From Minisyncoccota bacterium (GTDB lineage: Bacteria > Patescibacteriota > Minisyncoccia > UBA6257 > JAKLIH01), in assembly GCA_028691405.1 (NCBI GenBank), contig JAQUZI010000011.1, forward strand, positions 5,074-11,606: a stretch of DNA of 6,533 nucleotides, read 5' to 3'. The position numbers were made by a program, and so were the translations under genes. A model generated the notes under the pieces. That model had not been told where the DNA came from and ran no database searches. It worked only from the letters and a program-made list of their open reading frames with translations. Positions 1-6,533 of this stretch are shown here, in pieces. Each line of letters starts with the position of its first letter. The first letter of the stretch is position 1.

Positions 1-1868
1 CCGTTTTCAGTTGCCATTATTAAGTAGTTTTTATCTTTTGCTACCTTTTCATTATGACCCAAGACAACAGTAACTTTTTCATCAGTGGTAATATCTATAA
101 AGTTTTGAATTGCCTTGCCTTTTGATTCCCGAGAAGAATCTTTTATATTATATGCACCAGTTTGATACACTTTCCCTTTGTCTGAGAATAATAATAACGT
201 ATCTTTTGTGCTAACATTTAATATATGTTCTAATAAATCGTCATTACTACCACTGTAGGCAGTAATACCTTTCCCCCCTCTATTTTGGATTCTAAACATA
301 TTAGCATCCATTCTTTTAATATATCCATCTTGAGATAAAGTTATTAAAACATTTAAATCTGGTATTAAATCAGATTCTTCTATTTTATCAGGCTCGCTTT
401 TAACTAATTTTGTTTTTCTTTCATCACCAAATTTTTCTTTGATTTCAACAAACTCTTGTTTCATTATCTTTACAATCTTTTTCTGATTTTTTAGAGTTTC
501 TTCGTAATCTTTGGCATCATTAGCCTTATCTTTTAATTCATTTAAAATTTTAATTTTTTCTAATTTAGCAATCGCTTGTAATTTTGTTTCTAAGATAACA
601 TTTGCTTGCACTTCTGTAAATTTAAACTTCTTACAAAGTTTTAAATTTGCGTCTTCTTTACTTTCAGATTTTTTAATAATATCAATTATTTCATCAATAT
701 GATCTAATGCAGTTTTTAAACCTTCAAGAATATGTAATCTCTCCTTTGTCTTACGAAGTAAGAATTGAGTGCGTTTAAATATAACACTTTTTCTAAATTC
801 AATAAATTCTCTTAAAATACTTTTCAAAGATAATAATTCTGGTTGTAAACCGTCTTCAACTAAAGCGATAGAATTAATATGAAAATATTTTTGTAAATCC
901 GTATATTTATATAATTGATTTAAAATATTTCTCGGGTTTGCTTCTCTCTTAAGATCAATTGTAATTGTTAAACCTTTTTTATCAGATTCATCGCGGATAT
1001 CTCTAATGTGTAGTATCTTTTTATTTTCTATTAAATTAGCTATTTTTTTGATCAATTCGGCTTTATTAACGGCATAAGGTATTTCGCTTATTACAATTTG
1101 ATTAGTTTTTCCATGTTCGACAATTTCTGCTGTCCCACGAATTAACACTCTACCTTTACCAGCGTTATAAGCTTCTTTGATTTCATTTCAACCATAAATT
1201 GTACCACCTGTTGGAAAATCAGGGCCTTTGATAAACTCTAATAAATCATCACTATTACAATCTGGATTATCAGCTAAAAATATAGCTGCATCCATACATT
1301 CGCTTAAATTATGAGGAGGTATATTTGTTGCCATACCAACTGCAATTCCGGTTGTACCATTTAATAGTAATTGAGGTATTCTTGTTGGTAAAACCTTTGG
1401 TTCGCTTAAATTATTGTCATAATTAGGAACAAAATCAACAGTTTCTTTTTCAATATCATTAAACATCTCATTCGCAAGATGAGTCATTCTACATTCTGTA
1501 TACCTTTGTGCAGCAGCACTATCACCATCAATTGAACCAAAATTACCTTGACCATGAACCAAAGTATATCTTAAAGAAAAAGGTTGTGCCATTCTGACTA
1601 AGGAATCATAAATAGCCATATCACCATGAGGGTGATATCTACCCATTGCATGACCTACTACCATAGCACTTTTTTTGAATTTTACTGTTGGTGTTAGTCC
1701 TAATTCTTTCATTGAATATAATATCCTTCTCTGAACAGGCTTTAAACCATCGCGACAATCAGGTATGGCTCTAGAAACAATAACCGACATAGCATAGTCG
1801 ATATAGCAATCTTTTAATTCTTGACTTATATTACATTCAATAATCTTGTCTCTTCTTTCTTCTTTCAT
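1..1868 (-). CDS. gyrA: DNA gyrase subunit A (3' end beyond the window; one TGA read as Trp)
   Basis: This is the DNA cleavage-rejoining subunit of gyrase, which introduces negative supercoils with GyrB. The first 622 codons are visible and the last blades of the C-terminal domain lie outside the window. Residues seen include the VGHAMGRYHPHGD helix region (71-83), the catalytic tyrosine Y123 in AAQRYTECR, the tower and coiled-coil arms, FGDERKT near the end of the breakage domain, and QNRGGKG at residues 528-534 (267-287). That last motif matches the GyrA box (QRRGGKG), so this is gyrase rather than topoisomerase IV. A TGA at 1188-1190 (codon 227) falls where homologues continue from TGG.I.G into the I.EAY..G+G strand, and reading it as Trp restores one frame with no other stop. 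The residue matching E. coli S83 is M84, and D88 matches D87. The ATG at 1866-1868 lies 15 bases after the upstream gene's TAA, without a Shine-Dalgarno sequence, so the pair is probably co-transcribed. Confidence 0.95.
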
Positions 1869-1883
1869 TGTATGTTAATTTAA

Positions 1884-2522
1884 TTAATTTTGTAAAATAA
1901 TAAGTTGAATTGGACTATCTTCATCTTCGCTAATATTATTCTTTCTAATATTTAGCTTGTCTAATTCTTCTGGTTTAGCCCCCACTTCTTTAATGAATCT
2001 ATCCAATATATCTTTTTCTTTTTTAGGATCATAATGCATAGGAATAACTATTTTTGGCTCTATTTGTTTAACAATACTGCCAGCTTCTTCAACTAATTTG
2101 CCTCCTTTTTTATCAGAAATAGGCAATAGTAATATATCTACATTACCCAACTTCTCTAATAAATTGTCTTTTATTTTTTTATCACTATAATCACCTAAAT
2201 GAACAAGTCTGATTTCCTCACTATCAATAATAAAAATCGTGTTCTTAATTAAATCATCATTAGCTCCATTATGAGACGATTCAATGCCTTTAATAAAAAT
2301 ATCGTTTATTTCAATTTCGCCTGGTGTCTTTAAAACAAAAGGATCACCCATAATTAAATCAAGATTGTTATGCCCCATATGGTTATGGGTTGATAATGAT
2401 ATACTGGCTTTAAATCTTGATGGTTTAACACCAACTTTTTCTTCATTAAACGGATCAATAGCAATAACATTATTCTGAGTCTCTATCTTAAAAAAAGAAT
2501 GTCCTAATCAATTAATAATCAT
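1884..2522 (-). CDS. Metallo-beta-lactamase-fold protein, UlaG/UPF0173-like (TGA at codon 5 read as Trp)
   Basis: The predicted 212-residue protein has the metallo-beta-lactamase fold of the small UlaG/UPF0173-like family, which is common in Patescibacteria and has no firm substrate. The true start is the ATG at 2520-2522. The protein opens MIIN-W-LGHSFFKI, where W5 is a TGA (2508-2510); this matches the family's usual I.WLGHS.FKI opening. Metal-site positions are H46-N-H48-M-G50-H51 (family HxHxDH), H84, H108-L-G-D111 and PMH163Y. The Asp of the first motif is replaced by Gly, which removes one expected metal ligand, so activity may be changed or lost. The tail carries a Lys/Asp-rich helix region typical of the CPR version of the family. 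It is the first gene of an operon with gyrA and has its own promoter just upstream. No Shine-Dalgarno sequence precedes the ATG. The fold is secure; the function is unknown. Confidence 0.88.
2508..2510 (-). other. Recoded UGA (Trp5) in the metallo-beta-lactamase-fold gene
   Basis: An in-frame TGA falls four codons after the only sensible ATG. The family opening I.WLGHS places Trp exactly here, so the codon is read as Trp. If it were a stop, the next ATG would begin at M49, beyond the first two histidines of the metal site. Confidence 0.85.
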
Positions 2523-2550
2523 AAATGTATTTTTAATTTTTTACATTAAC

Positions 2551-2579
2551 ATTTTAACTCATTTTTTTTAAATATTCAA
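2551..2579 (-). promoter_or_regulatory. Sigma70-type promoter for the metallo-beta-lactamase-fold/gyrA operon
   Basis: On the minus strand TTGAAT (2574-2579) and TAAAAT (2551-2556) are separated by 17 bases, the optimal spacing. The spacer carries an A-rich run. Transcription would start near 2544, giving a leader of about 20 bases before the ATG at 2522. The site lies directly after the terminator of the preceding operon, as expected for a new transcription unit. AT-rich DNA yields chance matches, so this is probable rather than certain. Confidence 0.6.
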
Positions 2580-2593
2580 GCCCTCAAACATAT

Positions 2594-2619
2594 AAAAACC
2601 CTTGCAATTTAATGCAAGG
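2594..2619 (-). terminator. Intrinsic terminator after the glycosyltransferase gene
   Basis: The minus strand shows a 7-bp stem, CCTTGCA (2613-2619) pairing with TGCAAGG (2600-2606), around a 6-base loop. A C at 2599 (G in the RNA) and a run of five T (2594-2598) follow. It starts 7 bases past the glycosyltransferase TAA and would end the three-gene operon. Confidence 0.75.
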
Positions 2620-2625
2620 ATTTAA

Positions 2626-4158
2626 TTATTCTTTAGTTCTTGGTGTTTTAACTCAAGTTAATTCCCTGTTTTTATAATATCCCATGATATTGTATTTGAA
2701 AAAAGCAGAAAAGAAAGGTAATGGATATATAACAACCATAAACGGAATTATAAAAGAAGTTTCAGCAATAAACTTAAATAATTTTTTAATTATTATCCAA
2801 GTTTTTTCTTTATACTCTACATATTTATTATAATGGAGTAACAATATTAACGAAAAAACCAACATTGGCATACCAGCGTATGTAAAAACAGAAGCAAATA
2901 ATTCCTTAACCAACAATGATACAGAGAAGAAATTAATAACCCCATGCATGCCTAATATAACTACCACACGGCTTAATAATTGAGTTAACAAAATAATAAC
3001 ACTCAAAACTGTTAAACCAAAAAACACAACTCACTCACAAGGCCCATAAAAATTTAATTTATAATACAAAATTCTAGCTTTTCTCCCAATATCGCTCTTT
3101 TCTTTTTTCATTTCTTTTAAATTTTTAATAACTTCCAGTTGTCCTAAAGCTCATCTATGTCGTTGTTTTAAAAAGGCTTTCATTGTGCTTGGTGTTTGCT
3201 CAGTCGAAGCAAAAGGCAAAAAATATGGCCAATTGTTAGTATTTAAATAAATCGATATACCCAAATCTAAATCTTCGGTAATCGAATTGTAATTAAAACC
3301 ATTAACACTAAACAAAACATCTTTTTGGATAAATAAATTAGTGCCACCTAAAAATGGAAGTCAAGTCATTATTCATGGTAAGAATATCTCATGCGTAAAT
3401 GATTGTCCCAAAGCAATAATTTTAGAAAATGTAGAAATTTTTCAAAAATTACGGCATTGGAAAATTGGCATTTGAAATACCTTTTTGTATGGATAAATTA
3501 AATTTTCTTTAGCTATTTCAATAAAACAATTTTTATCTGGGTGATCATCAGTATCAAAAAAAGCAAAAAATTCAGTTTGAGTATTAAAATGATCATACAT
3601 TTCCGTAAAAGCATAATTCAATGCTCTGCCTTTAGTTGATTTTACCTCATAATCTAACATCTTGCCCGGAAACAATCCATTAAAATTAAGAGGCACATCT
3701 AAATGATATATCTTAACTTCTTGATCTTTTAATTTATCAATTGTTTTTTGCATAACTTCTTGAGTTGTAATTTCGCCTTCGGTATTATTCAAAACCTCTT
3801 TTTCATCTGTAATAACAATTATTTCAAATCTATCTTTAGGATAATTTAAGTTAGTTAATTTAGTAACTGTTTTTTCTACCACATCAGCTTCATTTCTAGC
3901 GGGAACAATAATTGAAAATTTAGGATATGGTTTGTGTTTTTGATTTAGCAATAATTCTAATTCTTCCGTAGAAGTTTTCTTTAATCGCATGAATCTTATC
4001 TTTGTTTTAATAAAAACATAAATTGTACGAGCTAAAAACAAAATTGCTAAAGATCCAAGTCATTGAACTCAAAACAAAGAAGAAAAATTTAATAAATTAA
4101 AAAACCAAGGTGGTGTTAAATTAATAATTGAAAATGATATATTTTGTAATATGTCCAT
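2626..4158 (-). CDS. Membrane glycosyltransferase family 2, processive synthase type (eight TGA read as Trp)
   Basis: This 510-residue protein is a family 2 glycosyltransferase of the cellulose/hyaluronan-synthase type, which elongates a polysaccharide from a nucleotide sugar at the inner membrane face and may export it. Order seen: a transmembrane segment at about 27-50; the GT-A domain with IIVPARNE (83-90), the nucleotide-contacting D118 in VITD, DTDD (202-205), GGTN (271-274), the acceptor-side TED (294-296) and Q332-R-H-R-W336; then about four hydrophobic segments (371-394, 396-420, 426-443, 463-487) and a short tail, LTWVKTPRTKE. W30, W33, W239, W262, W266, W336, W376 and W502 are TGA; W18 and two others are TGG. 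The frame is otherwise open from the ATG (4156-4158) to TAA (2626-2628). No PilZ domain is present. The start lies two bases after the trmD stop, so translation is probably coupled. The sugar and product are unknown; its operon partner suggests an envelope role. Confidence 0.9.
3151..3153 (-). other. Recoded UGA supplying the Trp of the QxxRW motif
   Basis: The motif reads Q332-R-H-R and then TGA. Processive family 2 glycosyltransferases need Trp at this position, where it stacks on the acceptor sugar. This is the most discriminating site in the window for UGA=Trp over UGA=Gly or stop. Confidence 0.92.
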
Positions 4159-4160
4159 AT

Positions 4161-4835
4161 TTATTTTTTATTACGATATTTTTCTATTTCTTTATGGTTA
4201 CCAGACAACAATACTTTTGGTACCTTTCAAACTTTCCTTTTGTTTTTAATTTCAGGGTAAAATTTTTCTGGTCTTGTATATTGATTTGATTCTACAAAAT
4301 CTTGATTATTGTATGATTCTTCTTTTAAAGAATTTTTGTTACCCAACACATTTGGTAATAATCTAGTTATGCCTTCTACAACTGTCATTGCTGGTATTTC
4401 TCCCCCACCCAAAACGTATTCTCCAATAGAAATCTCTTCATCCGCTATTTTATCAATAACTCTCTGATCTATACCTTCAAATCTACCACAAACTAAAGTT
4501 AAATTATCATATTTTTTTAATCTTTCCAAATCTTTTTGCTTCAAAACTTTCCCTTTAGCTGAAAAAACAATAATTCTACTTTTAGTTTTACCTTTTTTCA
4601 AAATGCATTGTATAGCCTTATGGATTATATCAACTCGCATAATCATACCTGGTCCACCACCATATGGCTTATCATCAACTGATTTGTAATTATCATTTGC
4701 AAAATCTCTTAAATTAAATATATTTAATTTAATGACTTTTTTATCAACAGCAGTTTTAATTAGAGCGGCATTAAAATACGAATTAAAAATATCAGGATAA
4801 ATAGTTAATATATTAAATTGTTTTATTTTTTTCAT
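4161..4835 (-). CDS. trmD: tRNA (guanine-37-N1)-methyltransferase TrmD (TGA near the C terminus read as Trp)
   Basis: TrmD methylates G37 next to the anticodon using S-adenosylmethionine and prevents +1 frameshifting; it acts as a homodimer in the cytoplasm. The 224-residue length is typical. Visible hallmarks are DDKPYGGGPGM (54-64), LVCGRFEGID (114-123), the trefoil-knot loop IGEYVLGGGEIP (137-148), the conserved arginine R158 (R154 in H. influenzae numbering), YTRPE (186-190), and the C-terminal VPKVLLSGNHKEIEKYR. The last stretch is reached only if the TGA at 4227-4229 (codon 203) is read through; Trp is plausible there. The catalytic aspartate in the family's EDSF motif (D169) is Glu here (E173 in EESY). 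The ATG at 4833-4835 is two bases after the preceding gene's TAA, without a Shine-Dalgarno sequence. Stop is TAA, two bases before the glycosyltransferase ATG. Confidence 0.95.
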
Positions 4836-4837
4836 AT

Positions 4838-5992
4838 TTATTCATTATTTAATGTTATAAATTTGATTGGATTTATATACCCATATTTTAAAGGATCTTT
4901 GGGCACATATCCAAAACATGGTCCTAAATCTCCATTTTTTTGAATACAATCATTTTCGCCTTCTGGATTTGTTAATATTGGTTTAGTTTTAATTTCTAAA
5001 TGCAAATGTCTATCCAAAGAATCACCTTGATCGCAACCATCTTTGCCTAATCTTCAGTAATTCTGACAGCCATAGCCACTAGCACCTGTTGTACCTAAAA
5101 CATCACCTCCTTTTATATCCTGTCCAGTTTTTAAATCAAGGCTAATTGATTCTAAATGAGCATATAAACTATAAACAACTTTCTTATCTATTGTATGTTT
5201 TAATATTACTGTATTACCAAACCCATAATCTTTACTACCCATAACAATAATATCTTCAACTTTACCATCGTAAATAGCTTTAACATTTTCTGGCTCTTTT
5301 GTTGACATATCAACTGCTGCATGCTGCAAATATTGGCCATTGATTTTTAATGGGCTATTAAAATCTTGACGAATTCAATACCGATTAGAATCAATTGGGT
5401 TATAAAAACCAGGTTTTAAAATATCATTATCAATTGATTTCTCATAAACAATTATTTTGTCTCATATCTGAGCAAAATCATAAATTTCTTTTGCATCTTC
5501 ATCACTAACTCTTAAACATCCACCACTATATCTACTAGTCACTCTTTCGCCACTGGGTAGATAAGGGATACCATGAACAAAGAAATCTTGATGTATTTGT
5601 ACAGAATAAGGCATATATACATCAACTATCCCTGATCTAAGTAATTTATATTTTACCCCAACATTAAAATAATTTGTTGGCGATTGAAACCATAAATTAC
5701 TTGGTCCTTTATGAAGAACTTTAATTGTTTTTATTATATCTCCTTTTTTAATTAAAAACAAATTCATATTTGTTAAATCAATTAAAATACTTCTTTCATC
5801 TCCTAAGATATAGCTAACAGGAGTGGTATATATTTCATGCTTTAATGTCTTTTTAATTTTAGTTGTAGTGGTTGTTGTTCTATATATTTCAATATCATTA
5901 CTCGTATTTTTAGCATATTCAAAAAACCACAATCCTACTACTAAGATTGAAAATGTTGCAAAAATATATATAAATGTCTTTAATTTATTCAT
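4838..5992 (-). CDS. Membrane-anchored L,D-transpeptidase (YkuD) fused to M23 (LytM-type) peptidase; three TGA read as Trp
   Basis: Two peptidoglycan domains lie in one continuous 384-codon frame once TGA is read as Trp. Residues 7-25 form a signal anchor, followed by a Thr run (39-44). The YkuD domain (about 67-187) has H140-G and S-G-G-C159-L-R161, so the catalytic Cys, His and Arg of L,D-transpeptidases, which form 3-3 crosslinks, are present. The M23 domain (about 200-335) has H224-x3-D228, YAH279L, and H329-L-H331-LE, a complete zinc/catalytic set for cutting peptide stems or bridges. W177, W206 and W313 are TGA; W22 and W101 are TGG. Without readthrough the second half has no ATG until M229, after H224 and D228, so separate genes are unlikely. 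A Cys-containing insert (C309, C320) precedes HLHLE, and C349/C359 follow, possibly forming disulfides outside the membrane. It heads an operon with trmD and the glycosyltransferase. Domain calls are firm; the cut-and-crosslink role is inferred. Confidence 0.9.
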
Positions 5993-6011
5993 AATTTTAT
6001 ATTTCTTTCCT

Positions 6012-6020
6012 ATTCTATCA
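6012..6020 (-). promoter_or_regulatory. Possible extended -10 promoter for the transpeptidase-trmD-glycosyltransferase operon
   Basis: The minus strand reads TGATAGAAT, an extended -10 (TGn plus TAGAAT), with no clear -35. Transcription would start near 6005, leaving a leader of about a dozen bases. AGGAAAG (6005-6011) follows immediately. It resembles a Shine-Dalgarno sequence but sits 12 bases from the ATG and would be largely excluded from this transcript. Confidence 0.4.
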
Positions 6021-6032
6021 TATAAGTTGCAT

Positions 6033-6066
6033 AAAAAAAAGAGGTGACTTTAGCCCCCCCTTTTTT
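6033..6066 (-). terminator. Probable intrinsic terminator after khpA
   Basis: The minus strand runs A6 G7, then 10 bases, then CCTC and T8. AAAAAAGGGG (6057-6066) can pair with CCTCTTTTTT (6035-6044) with one G-U wobble, enclosing a 12-base loop. It lies about 12 bases past the khpA TAA. The stem is mostly A-U, so its strength is uncertain. The complement has a similar layout and could stop opposing transcripts. Confidence 0.6.
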
Positions 6067-6077
6067 AAATATTTAAT

Positions 6078-6398
6078 TTATATTTTCAAATCATCCAATG
6101 CGTCAGCAACTTTATCGGTTCTTGGCTCTTCTTGGTGTCCATTGTTTTCTTGAGAACCTGGAATCTTAATATTGATGCGAGCTTGATTTTTGGCACCAAC
6201 AATTTTGATAAGAGTTCTAATTGCTTGAATTGTTCTTCCTTGCTTGCCAATTAAGTGTCCCATGTCTGATGGGTCAACATCAACGGTTAACAAGACGCCT
6301 CTCTCATCAATTTGGCGATCTATTTTTACTGCATCAGGATTGTTCACAATGCCTTTTAAAATAGTTTCCAAAACAATCATATCTGTGTGTTGTTCCAT
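6078..6398 (-). CDS. khpA: KH-domain RNA-binding protein KhpA
   Basis: This 106-residue protein is a single KH-domain RNA binder of the KhpA family, which in other bacteria partners KhpB and binds many RNAs, affecting cell shape and translation. The KH core covers about residues 8-80. Visible features are the PDAVKI strand entry, GVLLTVDV, DMGHLIGKQGRTIQAIRTL with the GxxG loop G51-K-Q-G54, and IVGAKNQARINIKI. This closely resembles Patescibacterial versions. The tail (82-106) is polar and acidic and lengthens the protein beyond the usual 75-85 residues. It is the only complete gene here with no Trp and so no TGA, and it looks richer in G+C than its neighbours. It appears monocistronic between two terminators. 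In many bacteria khpA lies between rpsP and rimM-trmD; here trmD is only one gene away. Start ATG at 6396-6398, stop TAA. Confidence 0.93.
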   Translation of the reverse strand: MEQHTDMIVLETILKGIVNNPDAVKIDRQIDERGVLLTVDVDPSDMGHLIGKQGRTIQAIRTLIKIVGAKNQARINIKIPGSQENNGHQEEPRTDKVADALDDLKI

Positions 6399-6406
6399 GT
6401 TAATCT

Positions 6407-6412
6407 ATTATA
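6407..6412 (-). promoter_or_regulatory. Second -10-like box (TATAAT) just upstream of khpA
   Basis: A perfect TATAAT on the minus strand ends 8 bases before the khpA ATG. No fitting -35 is seen at 16-18 bases. If used, transcription would start within about two bases of the ATG and give a leaderless message. It may be chance in AT-rich DNA. Confidence 0.3.
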
Positions 6413-6416
6413 ACAT

Positions 6417-6432
6417 TTATTAAATTTAATAA
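6417..6432. repeat. 16-bp perfect palindrome in the khpA leader
   Basis: TTATTAAATTTAATAA is identical to its reverse complement. It lies between the likely khpA promoter and the start codon, close to a second palindrome, CCAATTGG (6438-6445). It could be an operator. All-A/T palindromes arise easily at this base composition. Confidence 0.35.
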
Positions 6433-6458
6433 TCCGACCAATTGGAATTATTACTAAT

Positions 6459-6487
6459 ATATTATAGTATAAAACAATAAAAGTCAA
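6459..6487 (-). promoter_or_regulatory. Likely khpA promoter
   Basis: The minus strand has TTGACT (6482-6487) followed by overlapping -10 candidates: TATAAT (6461-6466, 15-base spacer) and TAATAT (6459-6464, 17-base spacer). Transcription would start near 6453 and give a leader of about 55 bases. The site lies just after the upstream gene's terminator, as expected for an independent khpA transcript. Confidence 0.55.
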
Positions 6488-6498
6488 GTAGAAAATTT

Positions 6499-6526
6499 AA
6501 AAACCAGCTAAGCATTTTTAGCTGGT
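6499..6526 (-). terminator. Intrinsic terminator of the unseen gene to the right
   Basis: A 9-bp perfect stem, ACCAGCTAA (6503-6511) with TTAGCTGGT (6518-6526), encloses a 6-base loop. On the minus strand it is followed by a T run (6499-6502) and more A/T. It would end a minus-strand gene lying beyond 6533. The plus-strand side is also T-rich, so it may act in both directions. Confidence 0.75.
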
Positions 6527-6533
6527 CTTTATT

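Noticed and set aside
511..702. Plus-strand open frame of 63 codons
   Set aside because: It is antisense to a conserved gyrA region and its protein is low-complexity hydrophobic sequence with no family resemblance.
1188..1190. gyrA, the glycosyltransferase, trmD and the other genes as pseudogenes or frameshifted fragments
   Set aside because: The interruptions are only TGA, never TAA or TAG, and always resume in the same frame with conserved sequence. Five adjacent decayed genes, all core or intact-looking, are implausible.
2284..2478. Plus-strand open frame of 64 codons
   Set aside because: It is antisense to the metallo-beta-lactamase-fold gene, including its metal motif; no recognisable product.
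2523..2625. Small RNA or riboswitch in the gap between the two operons
   Set aside because: The 103 bases are accounted for by a terminator, a promoter and a short leader; no further stable structure is apparent.
3151..3153. UGA as glycine (the Gracilibacteria/Absconditabacteria code)
   Set aside because: QxxRW and the WLGHS opening both require Trp at TGA; Gly would destroy the motifs. Several other sites lie in aromatic or membrane contexts where Trp is natural.
5054..5056. UGA as selenocysteine
   Set aside because: The codons are numerous, fall at Trp positions, and no insertion-element hairpin is evident downstream.
5462..5464. Separate transpeptidase and M23 genes split at this TGA
   Set aside because: No ATG occurs between the TGA and the first zinc ligands H224 and D228; the frame is continuous to 4838 when TGA is Trp.
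5823..6047. Plus-strand open frame with hydrophobic residues
   Set aside because: It mirrors the signal anchor and Thr run of the transpeptidase on the other strand and overlaps the khpA terminator.

Overview
The window reads as an AT-rich chromosome segment (roughly 30% G+C by eye) of a walled, reduced bacterium in which UGA is a sense codon for tryptophan. Under the standard code, five of the six genes appear broken by in-frame TGA. Read as Trp, all of them close into intact, recognisable proteins. I count 14 TGA and 5 TGG Trp codons, and all five visible stop codons are TAA. The strongest single site is a TGA that supplies the Trp of the QxxRW motif in a processive glycosyltransferase. The KH protein and the metallo-beta-lactamase-fold protein resemble those of Patescibacteria (CPR). 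The peptidoglycan enzyme argues against wall-less Mollicutes, the usual UGA=Trp group. The known CPR recoding (Gracilibacteria/Absconditabacteria) is UGA=Gly, which does not fit here. The lineage assignment is inference.

All genes are on the minus strand, so transcription runs from high to low coordinates. At the right edge a hairpin terminator (6499-6526) ends an unseen upstream gene. Next come a promoter region and khpA (6078-6398), closed by a terminator at 6033-6066. A compact operon follows: a single protein joining an L,D-transpeptidase domain to an M23 peptidase domain (4838-5992), trmD (4161-4835), and a membrane family 2 glycosyltransferase (2626-4158). The two junctions inside this operon are identical (TAA, AT, ATG). 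The operon ends in a terminator at 2594-2619. A second operon begins at a good promoter (2551-2579) and holds a metallo-beta-lactamase-fold protein (1884-2522) and gyrA (1868 to beyond the left edge).

Functionally the window mixes RNA and translation maintenance (KhpA, TrmD), DNA topology (GyrA) and envelope building (transpeptidase/peptidase, polysaccharide synthase). khpA and trmD are normally close neighbours in the rpsP-rimM-trmD-rplS cluster. Here a cell-wall enzyme sits between them and no rimM is seen. No RNA genes, CRISPR arrays or mobile elements were found, and no stretch over 300 bases lacks a gene.
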